A stretch of 64,000 bases of DNA from Vesta saturnalis (GCA_036346205.1 JARFJB010001972.1:457001-521000); one strand, 5' to 3'. Shown: positions 33,975-45,293, numbered from the stretch's first letter. Translations and numbers: made by a program. Notes: generated by a model not told the origin, from the sequence alone.

Positions 33975-35038
33975 TTAGACACTTTGTTCAAAATGTAAAC
34001 AGTTCTTTTCAATACACATTTCACAGCGACGTACAATAGAACGTCTTAAGTTAATTAAATGATGCACCCTTATTTCATTGCAAGCATCTCTGATGCGATT
34101 GTAAAGTTCTTCAAGTGTATTAACCGGAGTGGTATACACTTTTCCTTCATGAATCCCCATACAAAAAAGTCAAGTGGCGTTAAATCGGGGGATCTAGGAG
34201 GCCATGCCACTGGACTTCCACCACCTATCCACCTCCCCGGGTAGTTATTGTTTAGCCAATTTCTTACATTTCTGCCACAATGGGCCGGACATCCATCAAG
34301 CTGAAACCAAGAATGTCCTCTTAAATTCAACGGAATGTCTTCCCACATATTAACATGTTCTTCTTCTAAAAATTGTAGGAAATTTTCTGAATTTACACGT
34401 TGTGGCAAGAAATAAGGTCCAAACACGTGGTTGCCGTAAATTCCAATCCAGACATTTTTACTAAATTCATGTTGAAAACTTCTTGGTCGAATGGTATGTG
34501 GGTTTTCATGTGCCCATATATGTAGATTGTGAAAATTTACGATACCACGACGAGTAAAACAGGATTCATCAGTCCACAGTATGTTGGACAAGAAATCTCT
34601 ATTATTTTGAATGGAGTTGAGAACCCACCTACAATAATTAAGTCTTCGTTCGGCGTCACCTGGACATAAACCATGAACGTGTTGAAAATGATATGGGCGT
34701 CTGTGATCCCGTTTTAAAACCCGGGAAACTTTACTTTGGGAAATACCAAGATCAACAGCAGTACGTCGAGTACTTGTCGTGGAGTTCCTATTAAATTCAC
34801 GCAATATAACCTCTCCAATTCTATCTCGTCCACGGTTGTTCTGTCGGCCCCCATGTACATTTTTCAAACCCTGGTTAACAAATCGACGATGGATACTCAC
34901 AAAAACGGAATGATGAGGTTGTCGTCTATTTGGAAATCTTCTCCGATACTCCCTAGCTGCGTACCTTGAATTCCCATTTGCGAACCCATAAATAAAATTA
35001 ATGTCGGCTTGTTCGCTATTTATAAATGTAAACGGCAT
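33975..35038 (-). pseudogene. DD41D-type transposase, nearly full length with one frameshift
   Basis: The start (35036-35038, MPFTFINSEQADINFIYGFA) is followed by two helix-turn-helix regions (RYAAREYRRRFPNRRQPHHS and STRRTAVDLGISQSKVSRVL). The core has WTDESCF with D157, QLDGCPAHCGRN with D248 and SPDLTPLDFF with D290, 90 and 41 residues apart. A frameshift near 34150 diverts the frame after FFVWGFMKEK. The correct continuation VYTTPVNTLEELYNRIRDAC runs to the TAA at 33975 and ends NCLHFEQSV. About 350 residues in all, the expected family length. All three catalytic residues survive, making it the best preserved transposase in the window. Confidence 0.93.
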
Positions 35039-35209
35039 GTTACACTAATTTAAAGCTGGCAAATCAAATGAAATAACTTTTGAACTTAAAACAATAATTA
35101 ATAACAGTGAAATTATTCAAGATGAAGCAAGTGTTTGTAAAAAGTCAAACTGTCGTTTCAAAATATAAAATTTAATACTTACTTGTTTTCCAAGGAGTAT
35201 CATATTTTG

Positions 35210-35315
35210 TTGCAATTAAATAAGGGTGCATCATTTAGTTAACTTAAGACGTTCTATTGTACGTCGCTGTGAAATGTGTATTGAAAAGAACGGTTTACAT
35301 TTTGAACAAAGTGTC
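35210..35315 (+). pseudogene. inverted copy of the transposase 3' end inside the right TIR
   Basis: The plus strand encodes a HHLVNLRRSIVRRCEMCIEKN-like block ending HFEQSV, the same as the C-terminus of the minus-strand gene at 33975. It exists because the TIR includes the end of the gene. Confidence 0.8.
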
Positions 35316-36156
35316 TAATTTTATTATACTAGTGTTATTGTTATTTATTTATAAATCGTTATTGCTAATAATTCTTATTAATTTCACAATTATTAATTAA
35401 GTAATGTTACAATAATAAATGAGGATTGTTAAAATTAGTGTACTAAACAGATTTCAATTTACAAAAGTCTTGTATTTGAGTATGGCTTGATACAGTGGCG
35501 GCTCTTTAATGAGAGCAAGTGAGCAGCGGTCTATAACTTATTAGAATCTCACTTAAAAACTACATACATGTTTATGGCGAAATTGATACATACATAATTA
35601 TACAGAAAGTATTGACCGCATAACAATAATAATTATGCATTTCTTTTTAGACGAGGATAATAACAATGGATACTAAAAAAACCGATAATCTACCTATTTA
35701 TAAATGAAAATGTATTTGAAATTTTAAAGAAACGATCGTTAGGTACTAAAATGGCTCTAAACGTTTTATTATATCTTTTTATTAAAAACTTTATATTCAA
35801 TTATTCACATAAAGCACATTACTTAACTTAGTATCACATTAAACACTAAAAATCAAAATAACTCGGAAACGCACAGGAATTTCGAAACAGAAGAAGGTAC
35901 ATTATTTTTGTTAAACTGTATGTAGATAATGAAAATAACAGTTTTTTTAAAAAATAGTCATTGTCGTAGAAGTTCTGTTTATGAAAGGGGTTGAGCACCC
36001 CCTCCACTCCGCCACTGTGCAAGTTTGTGAACATTCTTATCGCTCGTTTTATGCCCCTTAATTAATAGACATTATCCCCCCAACATGAAAAAAATCTAAG
36101 CATTCGTTTATGAGTTATAATGAAAATTTGAGAAAAAAAATAAAAACTGACTCACA

Positions 36157-36161
<5 letters not shown>

Positions 36162-36202
<41 letters not shown>
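36162..36202. repeat. (TA)n microsatellite
   Basis: About 40 bases of TA between the mariner-like element and the next repeat-family copy. Confidence 0.95.
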
Positions 36203-36203
<1 letters not shown>

Positions 36204-37130
36204 TATAGAAGGTTGTGCAATCGAGTTTTTTTTCAACAGCGCTAAATCGACTTATTAGCTCATTTTATAACTTTGCGCTAAGTTTCACCAAGATCGACCA
36301 TCATGTCTGAATGTCTGTGTATTGTCTGTATGTCTGAGTAGATGTATATTAGTATTCACGATAACTCCAGAACTAAAATATCTACGTTGTTAAAATTTTT
36401 AATTCAGCTTGTTTTCATTTGCCCTAGAATTTGCCTTAGAGCTGATTAGTTTTTGAGAGAAATCCAACGGTAGAGAGGGGGGGGGGGGGTTATTAGGGTC
36501 AGTTTTTGGTTTTTATCAAATATTTCTAAAACAGCTGCATATTTCAAAGGTATAATAATACCTAGATATAGACCTTAAACATATCGATTATGTTCTCTGC
36601 AATTTTTTGATATGACACATAATTTAAGGGAAAAAAATTCCTAAGGTAGAATTTAAGAGTTAGTTCAAACTTTTTCATTATCTGAATAACGATTAATTTC
36701 ATAAGAAAAAGTGTACACGTATTTTTTAAAGAAAATTTTATTTTACATAACTTTTCTTTCTAAAGTTTTTTAACATAACGCAAGGTAAGTCAAAACATTA
36801 ATTTGTACAGATTCTGACAGATTATTTTTTGGTTTTTACAATGTTGACTGTTTTCGTTACGAACGTATAAAAAAGATGTTGCATAATTACCCTAAAAAAA
36901 TTATAATTAGGATTATTTTATTTCTTTTAATTTTTTAAGTTATCATCTAAACGTCTATTAACCTCTCTCAGGCATTAAGATTTAAACATCTGTTTGACAA
37001 TGTTTTTGTTTTTACAATGTTGCATATTTTCGTAATGAACTTATATAAAAGAGGTTGCATAATTACCCTAAAAAAATATTATTAAAATTATTTCATTTCT
37101 TCTTATTTCCATTTTGTAGGTCGGAAGGTC
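36203..37130 (+). repeat. microsatellite-bearing repeat family: copy with a nearly absent array
   Basis: Head: AGGTATAGAAGGTTGTGCAATCG, AATCGACTTATTAGCTCATT and CACCAAGATCGACCATCATG. In place of the long GT array there is only TGTCTGAATGTCTGTG and related units (36305-36340). A middle segment and a run of 13 G (36478-36490) follow, then the tail with TTTTATCAAATATTTCTAAA, GTTCTCTGCAATTTTTTGATA and a duplicated ending (CAATGTTG..TTTTCGT.A.GAAC at about 36838 and 37016). The tail closes with GTAGGTCGGAAGGT near 37117, the complement of the head start. Confidence 0.78.
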
Positions 37131-38775
37131 GCGTGGTGTTCCACTCCAGATATTTTAAATAGTGCGACGACAAACAAACGTGTCACACTTGTGGTTTTGT
37201 TTAAAAAAATGTTATCATTTTTGTGCGATCTCAGTTCATAAGTGTTTCCCATAAAAGGAATCATTTTTCATATTAACCCATACTAAGCTATATTATTGTT
37301 GCAAAACTGCATATTTAAACTTTAGAAAGATGAGTTTTTATGGCTCGATGTACATCCAACGTTTGATGGTTTATCTTGATAACTAAGAACCTTTGCCTAA
37401 CTCTTTTCGATATTTCGTCATTTTATTATATATGCTGCGACTTAATCGGAAACGTACTGTGTTAATAAAACATGAAATATTATACAAATTATGTACTTCA
37501 AGAAATAAAATTTAAACTTTCATGTACCTTGTCAACGCAGAAAATAAAAGATGTATCATTAAAGGAATTTATTTGGGGTCTGCCCTACTTTCCGCTTTCT
37601 ACACATACTATCTTTCCCAAATGTATTAGTAAAGGTACAAGCCCAAATTATTCACATTTCGGTGTGCCAGTGTTTAAGCGTAACGGAAGTTTTCGGTTAA
37701 ATTTTAATCAGATTTGATCTACATTTTGTAAGATACAAATGAAGAAACATCAACTGGAGGAATTAATTTGAAAAGGATTTACAAACTGTTTTCATAAAAT
37801 GGTTTTAAATAACTTTAATATTATTACCTACACTTTAGAAATATTTCAACTTCTTAACACAACTGGTGAGAACAGGAATTACTTATTTTTAATTAAAAAA
37901 TATACACAATTGTTATAACAATAAAAATTGTTTTGCTTTTGTCTAATTATTTTGTGCAGAATGAATGTTGCTAAGAATTCAGAAGAAAACATTGATTATT
38001 TAAATCGCGCAGAATACGTATTTTAAAATTAAAAAACGACGGTATTTTTTATAATATGACGTGTACGTTAATTTATAACGGCGTCCATTAAATATTAGTA
38101 TTCAAGAAAAGCCTTCAACCACGCGAAAATGTAGGTTGGGCAAGCTTCACGCCTATTTGTACGATCAATAGTAAACCATGAAAAAAGGTTTAATTGTATT
38201 AAATGTAAAAATGCGAAAACTGAATTATGAACTGTGTTTGTTGAACACAAAAGAAAGTTTAAAACCTGAAAATTAAAATTAAAAAACTTTTAAAACTTAG
38301 TTCATTTACATTTCGCAAAGCATACACATTTTAAAAGTTATTACTATTACAAAATATGTTTATTAAGTATACCTATGCATTTTTAATAAAAATGAAAAAT
38401 ATGACATTGATAAAAACGATACATTCTACGCTCATTGACAGATCTCACAAGAAAACGCTGACAGATATCTAAATTGAAAGATGAGAGTTGATCGATTTTC
38501 TTGAACACAATTTAGAAAATAGGATCTTGTGATTTGAAATTGAGTTAAAGGAACTTCATTGAACTTTATAACTCACAGTGTAGAAATAATAATTTATAAT
38601 TTAATAGTTTATTACATAATAAGTGCCTATTACGCACGAGCACGAGTGTCGTAATTTAAATGAGTACGTTGTAGGCATCACCATTCGAGTTGTGAACTAT
38701 GCTCTTTTTACCCCTATCAAGTACATATAAGAGGAGTGAAATATGAGTAGTACGTAACTACCACTCAGTAAGATT
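37131..38775. other. AT-rich stretch; no recognisable gene
   Basis: A frame of 81 codons at 37472-37717 (+) has a protein-like look (KEFIWGLPYFPLSTHTIFPK) but no family I recognise. Confidence 0.35.
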
Positions 38776-40727
38776 CTCATAACTAGTGATGGGAATAATC
38801 GAGACATTTCAAGAATCGATTATTAGTAATCGAAATATTTTAATTATCGACTAATATTAGTAGTTTGAAAACTTCTAAACTAAAGGATCATAAAAAAACT
38901 ATTAAAGAAATGCAAATGATTGAAATTATACAATTTTAATAATTTGCATTTGTTTGGGTAGGTTGAAAATAAAATCTCAAAATTCAAAACTGAATCAAAT
39001 TTTGTTCCTTAGCAGTACTACTAAAAAATTCCATAATTAAGTAATAGATAAGATTTTTTTTAAATTGTATTATCATCATTTATTGCATTTATACTGTTAA
39101 GATTGTTGAATATTAAAAGAAAAACGAACCTGCAATCGTTTTATATAAAGCATTGTATTCTTTTATTTATTAAGTAGGCACATCGAATTAACCCTTTCGC
39201 GACGGACGTCGGATATACTCGGTGACAAAAAAGTTACCACACATACGGGTGTCGGATATATACGTTTGCTACTTTTCCAAGTGTCAGGACGGTTGTCGTC
39301 TTAATCCGACCCCTTTTAAAAGTTATTATATTTCCAGTACGGCTGTCGTGTTATTCCGTCATCATTAGACTTGGCTCAGTGACTGACGTCGGAGTACTCC
39401 GGTCTTGTCGGATATACACGACAGTTGCCGAAGAAAAAAACTTTTGCATCACACGTGGTTTGCAAGATTAGTTGGCGGTTTAGCATGCTTTAGAATGACG
39501 TTGGAAGATGACGCGGGCTCTTCGCGGCCAAAAAGATAAAAAAAAGACGCTGAAGAAAAGAATTTCTGTGGATTGACTTCTCAAGAGATAAATTATATAC
39601 TTGGAAATGTGGACAGTTTATCAGATTGTTACCTTAGGAGGAGGACCCGTTTGCCGACAGCGGGAGTAAATATGTACCAGAATCGTCTAGTGAAAGTGAA
39701 TTTGTGATGAGCGACAATGAGTTTCAATTAAGTGACAACGATATTGAACAGAATATTGAACCAAACATTGAAGAGGAGTTTGGTGTACAAGAAGAAGTGC
39801 AGGCGACAGAAGAGCTTATACCCTGGACTAATAACGAATTCAGGCCACAGAAACATGCATTTATTGACGATCAGTGTGGAATAAACCCTGATTTAAATCT
39901 GAAATTCAAAAGAAATAGATTACTTTTCTAGTCTTTTTGACCACGACATTGCTGATATTATAATACAAGAAACCAACCGTTTTCTTCCCAAAACGCTGAA
40001 AAGAACTGGAAAAAGCTTGGCAGGTCAGAGTTCTATACTTTTTTGGCATTAAGTATGTTGATGCCAAGAAATAAAAGATTGGGAATGCATGAATACAGCA
40101 CTAAAGAGCCACTTTTATATTCTCCTATTTTTGGGCAGGTCATGGGAAGAGATAGATTTTTTCTATCTATACAAATCTTCATTTTTGCAACAATGAAGTG
40201 GCTCCAGCCCATGACCGCCTGTTCAAACTACGGGAGGTTTTGGACAAAATCAATAAGATCTTTGGGAATGGAATGAAGCCTTCTGAAGGATTAGTGATTG
40301 ATGAGAGCCTTGTACTTTTTAAAGGACGATTAGTGTTTAAACAATACATCAAAACAAAGAGACACAGGTTTGGTATTAAATTATTTGTGCTTTGTGACTG
40401 CGAAACCCGCTATATTCTAGATTTTATAGTATACACTGGAAAGGACACCAAAATTTCAGATGAAGTAGTCCCTTCATTGGGTATCACAGGTGCAGTTGTA
40501 GTAAAGTTGATAGAGTCATATCTTTATAAAGGACATTCCCTTTATACTGATAATTTTTATACCAGCCCTTCCTTATCATTATATCTGCTTGATAAACAAA
40601 TCAATAGCTGCGGAACAGTGCGCCAAAATCGAAAAGGTATGCCCAAATTAAAAGCAAAATTGAAGAAAGGAGAAACTTCTTGGAAAAGTTCTGACAAATT
40701 ATTAGCGCTAAAATGGAAAGAGCGAAT

Positions 40728-40731
<4 letters not shown>

Positions 40732-40826
<95 letters not shown>

Positions 40827-40827
40827 C
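40732..40827. repeat. (TA)n microsatellite inside the piggyBac ORF
   Basis: About 95 bases of TA with one interruption near 40815. In the transposase frame it encodes alternating Ile and Tyr. Confidence 0.95.
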
Positions 40828-41134
40828 TCTACTACGCATGAAAACGAAATAATTACCCTACCCAAAGTCGATAGAGTTACTAAAGAAAATAATAAAAAAA
40901 CCCTTTGCGTGGTAGATTACAAAGATAAAATGGGAGCTGTCGACCGTTCAGACATGTTGGTTAGCAGCATACATAGTATGAGAAAAAAAAGGTATAAAAA
41001 ATTTTTTTTTTATGTTTTCGACCTTTAATTTTAATTTAATTTAATTTTAAATAGCCATGCTTCCTAACTCAAAATGAAAGAAATATTCCTCTAGCAGTTT
41101 TCCATTTAAATCTTGCTCGCCAGATGTTAGGGAG

Positions 41135-41190
41135 GTAAGTTGTTTTTCTTACACGTATATGTATATTATAACCTGATTGTGTTATTTTAG
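41135..41190 (+). other. 56-base intron in the piggyBac transposase
   Basis: GGGAG|GTAAGT at 41135 and TTATTTTAG|ATACG at 41190. Splicing joins QMLG-R-YAFEPK in frame, with the Arg codon split by the intron. Confidence 0.75.
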
Positions 41191-42310
41191 ATACGCCTTT
41201 GAACCGAAAATACCAAGGGTTGTTCCTAATACATTGCTGAGGCTGACAGAACGCCATTTTCCCTCACTGGTACCCGACACAGAGAAATCAAAGAGAGCCA
41301 TGCGTCGTTGTATTGTATGTGTCCAGACCACTAGAGGAGAGAAAAAAAGAAAAGAGTCTCGTTATATGTGCAAAGACTGTAGCGTTGGTCTATGTATCGT
41401 TCCATGTTTTGAGAAATACCACAAAATTAAAACTTTTTAATATTTATGATGTGTTACTTCTTTCAGTTTTAGCAATTTTGGTTCCCTTTTTATAATTTTT
41501 TGTTCTTATAATATTTTAAGTATTTGGTAGAAGTTAACGTTTGATTTTATTATTTTATTTGTATTTTATTCCAGAATATATTTTGATTTGATATATTGAT
41601 ATATTATGAAATATGTTGTTATACCATGCAAATAAAGATGTTTGGGAAAGAAAGCGTTAGTTGTGGTTATTTTGTATAGCGTCGGATATATATCCGTCAA
41701 TCGTACCTGAGCCAAAGTAAAAACGTCCGTACAGAGGGAACATTTTGAGAATCAAGGTGCCGTGGCGGAAAGGTTAACAGTAGGTACCAAATAAAAGTAA
41801 TAAAATAAAGTTTCTAAAGCCGTCGGTAATCATAAACGATGTAAACGTAAGTAAAGTACTACATTAAATATTTCGGCCTGTCACGTGTATCTAGAATCTA
41901 GAGCTACCTCCCTTCTCTACTACTAATGAGTAATCAGTAAAGTGAGGGAGCAAGACCTACTAATAAAATAAAAATTAAAAACTGAAAAACTATAAAGTAA
42001 TATCAGAACGTCCCCATACTACGTTGTACAATTTCTCGATCTTGCTTCTCAGTTCTCGCCATCTTGATTCTCGGCGTGCCCCGTACATTGACAGTGCACG
42101 TCAACCAATAGATCGAGTGAGAGCGACTACTATTTTAGTACCTACTAATGTTTGTAGTAGTTTGGTTTCTCCCTCTCGCTTCTGTGTGCGTCATTCACGC
42201 ACATTCGAATACAGCGAACGAGATCGACTTCTAATATTATTGCCTACTAATTTTTGGACCATAATCGATACCATCCATACTTCTCGATTATTCCCATCAC
42301 TACTTATAAC

Positions 42311-44155
42311 CATTCAACGATGTATACACATACACCTTATGCAAGTCACCATCCGTTGCACGTCATTGATCGTATACCAATACTATAATTATAATTTACC
42401 ATAAAAGTTTAATAAGATGTGCATTAAAGCCAAAATGTTATCGTAAGTACAGTTGGTATTAAAAGTCATTAATCGTGTAGGGTAGGTAGAATATAAAATA
42501 CCAGGAAGGAATGTTAAGCTATATACCGTATTTAAAAATTGTGACGGAATTCGCCATATTGAACATCCAAGTATGACTCATTCTTGATGGTTTGATCGAA
42601 AAAAGTGGTATTTGTAAAAGTGTTTTGAATATTTCGATGTTTTAAAGTATACTGTATAACAATTACTGGTATTATTACCAGTGTTTATAATAACGTTGTG
42701 CGCATTAAATAGTGGTGTATTGAATATTGAATAATACAAGATTCAATTTAGGTTATGGCTTTAATTCATAGGCGTAAGGATAATTGTTCTGCAAGATTTA
42801 ACTTTAAAAATGTTATAATTTATATTTTTAACTCTATTGTATCAGTAAGTGTAAATATTTTTTTGAATTAGTTATAACGTAGCTTAAAAGGTTAGCAATT
42901 ATATTTTATACTTGTCGCACACTTTGCAGTACATATTTACAACTTAAAATGTGGTGCGAATATAAACTCATAAAATATCTCGATGTTGTCACGTCAAGTT
43001 TTGTTTACTTGGTTAAATTTACCGGTACGCACTTAACCTATTTGTTTTAAATTGTCTAACCTAAAATAAGTAAAAGCAATCAGTCTGACAACACGTACAC
43101 TTGACAACGCTGATTCACGTCATTGATTTAGTAAGTTTTAAGCTAAGACGTACAACGGCAGGTGGCTTGAATAGCGTATACCTAATAATTTACAGTATAT
43201 TACTGTATACATGTATTACAGGATTTTATGTTTTATTTGTATTCGCTCATTAAAAGTTAGAGCTAAAATTCGAGCCAAAATAACTGTATGCATGGTTAAT
43301 GATGAAATGAAATTTTGTTTTATTAACAGAAGTTATACTGAGAATGCCGCACTTATCTCATTTATGAAATTATTAACATATTTCAAGTCAGTTTTATTAC
43401 AATTAATGTAACAAAAGGTTACAGAAACCATGTGTAATGAATAACATTATAAATAACACACCGAAAGTTGGTAGGTCGTTTTCAAAATAACTAGGTTAAA
43501 TTATCATGTTGTTCAATATCTGGTTTAAGCTTCTTCCATATAGCATAAAGATTGATGTAACATAATGCTAAATTAAATCATGTCATCTAATAACCTATTA
43601 TTTATTTACTAAATGAAGGTGCCTTCAACTGCTACAGAAAGCACATAATGGATTATCAAATATAGTGTTTCATCTAAAATTTATATACCTAATTTAAGTC
43701 ATATACGATTCTTCATAAGCTTCTGTTTTAAATTTGAAACACAATTGGCAAATTGTACCAACTATTATATTAATTCACTAACATTATTAATCCAATAAAC
43801 GTAAAAGTGTATAAGTAGTCTCATGCACCATGGTATTTCCGATGTTATTTCATTATATCCTTCCCTTTTAAGATGAAAATTACAATTTAGTGGAGAGCAA
43901 CAATATGTTCTTGCGTGGTGTTTCGGCATATATTAATGTTACCGTAATTAAAGTCATTATCGCGAATCGATCTAAATTAAGCTTTTTTGATTTGTTTTGA
44001 TGAATATTAAGTGAAGTTTAATTAGACCAAAGGACGCTTTTAAATATTTGATCGGGTTTTGTTTTTTTTTTTGTGACGAATATAAATTTTAAACTGAACA
44101 TTTCATTACCGTCTTGACCAGCTACTATTTTTTTAAGTGGAGATTTGTAGCGTAG
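42311..44155. other. AT-rich stretch; no recognisable gene
   Basis: No domain, TIR or RNA gene was recognised. A 66-codon frame at 43211-43411 (+) has no known relative. Confidence 0.4.
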
Positions 44156-44158
44156 ATA

Positions 44159-44219
<61 letters not shown>
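44156..44219. repeat. (TA)n microsatellite
   Basis: About 64 bases of TA at the edge of the Penelope-like remnant. A similar array lies at its other edge (45236-45284). Confidence 0.95.
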
Positions 44220-44221
<2 letters not shown>

Positions 44222-44309
44222 AATTTTAAATTTTCGCGTCCTCCATGTGTTGAATTGGTGCTGGCCCGCGTTGGTGTTGTAGTAGTCGTATTGAACTGAC
44301 TCTTTCTGG

Positions 44310-44693
44310 GAAAGGAAAGGAAATGGCCACGTATTTCATTCCCTCCCCAAGGGGGAGGGCGGGCTGCTCGAACTTCCCGAGCTCCTTTAGCCACAAACAT
44401 GGACTTCCAGCATACATACCTTCATTACGTATATATGCATGGTGGGATTAAGAATGGGTGTGGTCAGGATAGGATCGGAAGGAACGGAGTTAGGCTTGTG
44501 AGGGGGAAAATACTACCCCATCATTCGCCTAAGTAGCCGGACATGGTGTGCATGTACGAGTGACCATGCCGCTACATGCGTATGGGAAAAACCCTTTGAA
44601 AAAACCTCATACAAGGTAGAGGGTAATTATAATCGAACCCATTATCTCCCGAATGCTAAGCAGGTCATGTCACAACTACACTACCAGCTCGGT
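44310..44693 (-). mobile_element. tRNA-derived SINE with 12-bp TSD
   Basis: The 384-bp insertion is flanked by GACTCTTTCTGG at 44298-44309 and 44694-44705. On the minus strand it starts with a tRNA-like head (GCTGGTAGTGTAGTTGTGAC as A-box region, GGGTTCGATT as B-box) whose anticodon-loop position reads TTAGCAT, followed by a body with a CCCCCTTGGGGAGGG-type stretch and a TTTCC-rich 3' end. The matching block in the right arm of the host element lacks the insertion, which confirms that it is a separate, later event. Confidence 0.82.
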
Positions 44694-44793
44694 GACTCTT
44701 TCTGGTTGAGGTTCCGTGTTATATAGTGGTCAGAGTCGCTGGTTACGTGCCTGATTGCGTGTTTTTGGTCCCTTTGTTGTGCTTTCACTTTCT

Positions 44794-45045
44794 CTACTTT
44801 CGGTTTCGTGTGTCGTCGTGTTTGAATGTGTTGTTTTTATGTGTTTGTCCATTAGAATTGGTTTCCATGTTATTGGTAGTAATGTTGTCTATGTGCTGGT
44901 CTATTTCGATAGCCTCTCTGATGATGCGAGATTTGTAATGTGCTATGTTGGCTAGCATTGTGGTGTTTTGAAAGTCAATTTTATAACCTGATGTTTGTAC
45001 ATTGAAAGAAAACAATAAAAAAAGAAAGTAGAGAAAGCACGTCAC
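44794..45045 (-). pseudogene. Penelope-like C-terminal coding fragment
   Basis: The frame includes SGYKIDFQNTTMLANIAHYK and SRIIREAIEIDQH, matching the segment near the GIY-YIG endonuclease end of Penelope proteins (IDF..T.VL.....Y..R..REAIEI..H). The product then runs into N/T/D-rich residues. No RT is left. Confidence 0.7.
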
Positions 45046-45228
45046 ATGCGACTCGGAACACTATATAACACGGAACCTCAACCAAAAGGAGTCAGTTCAA
45101 TACGAGTAACACGAAGCAGCAGCCGAAACTTAAACGTATCTTGAAGATGACAAGTGGGATCTTGCCAAAACGTCGAGTAAACAGTCTATAACACCAACAC
45201 GGGCCAGCACCCGAAACACCAGTTCAAC

Positions 45229-45235
<7 letters not shown>

Positions 45236-45293
<58 letters not shown>

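Larger units (their letters stand above)
33026..36161 (-). mobile_element. DD41D-type Tc1/mariner element with TIRs of 800-930 bp
   Basis: The outer ends are CAGGGTGAGTCAGTTTTTT at 33027 and its complement AAAACTGACTCACACTGTG at 36161. After about 105 bases present only on the left, the arms pair continuously from about 33155-34077 on the left to about 35212-36145 on the right. Both arms contain the phrases GTGGCGGAGTGGAGGGGGTG and AATGTCTATTAATTAAG. The transposase gene lies mostly in the 1.1-kb core, and its last codons reach into the left arm, so the right arm holds a copy of the 3' end of the gene. Confidence 0.9.
39704..41440 (+). pseudogene. piggyBac transposase, frameshifted, with in-frame TA expansion
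   Basis: The acidic N-terminus (MMSDNEFQLSDNDIEQNIEP) is followed after frame changes by the core: LSMLMPRNKRLGMHEYST, GRDRFFLSIQIF and HDRLFKLREVLDKI. The catalytic D regions LVIDESLVLFKGR, LYTDNFYTSPSLS and GAVDRSDMLVSS are present. Frameshifts lie near 39930-40040 and 40200. Codons 40732-40827 are a (TA)n tract that reads as repeated Ile-Tyr and keeps the frame open. After a frameshift near 41000, a 56-base intron leads to the C-terminal Cys-rich finger (RRCIVC, YMCKDCSVGLCIVPCFEKYH), which ends at 41440. The family is 550-600 residues and the remaining parts cover most of it. Confidence 0.92.
39192..41773 (+). mobile_element. piggyBac-like element
   Basis: TTAA at 39188-39191 and 41774-41777 flank TIRs CCCTTTCGCGACGGACG (left) and CCTTTCCGCCACGGCAC (right, complement). 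TTAA targets and C-rich ends of this type are diagnostic for piggyBac. The subterminal regions contain repeated GTCGGATATA(T/C) motifs (39209, 39245, 39407 and 41681), probably transposase-binding sites. The interior encodes a decayed transposase. Confidence 0.93.
38784..42302. mobile_element. hAT-like element with 8-bp TSD, interrupted by piggyBac
   Basis: The ends TAGTGATGGGAATAATCGAG (38784) and CTCGATTATTCCCATCACTA (42302) are inverted repeats of the hAT type. They are flanked by CTCATAAC (38776-38783) and CTTATAAC (42303-42310), an 8-bp duplication with one mismatch, as hAT transposases make. Without the inserted piggyBac the element is about 930 bp and encodes no transposase, so it is non-autonomous. 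The 126-codon frame at 42024-42404 (+) crosses the right end and is not a gene. Confidence 0.85.
44225..45235 (-). mobile_element. Penelope-like element remnant with inverted terminal blocks, split by a SINE
   Basis: Both ends carry the same block in inverted orientation. On the left are GTGCTGGCCCGCGTTGGTGTTG (44258), ..CGTATTGAACTGACTC, GGTTGAGGTTCCGTGTTATATAG (44705) and TTTCTCTACTTTC (44790). The complements on the right are at about 45022-45215. The right copy also has TTGAAGATGACAAGTGGG..CAAAACGTCG (about 45141), a signature I know from Penelope-type terminal repeats. The loop encodes the end of a Penelope ORF on the minus strand. The inverted arrangement of terminal repeats is known for this class. 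Confidence 0.7.

Noticed and set aside
44726..44955. Plus-strand frames rich in Cys/Val/Phe
   Set aside because: They are antisense to the Penelope-like fragment and its terminal block.
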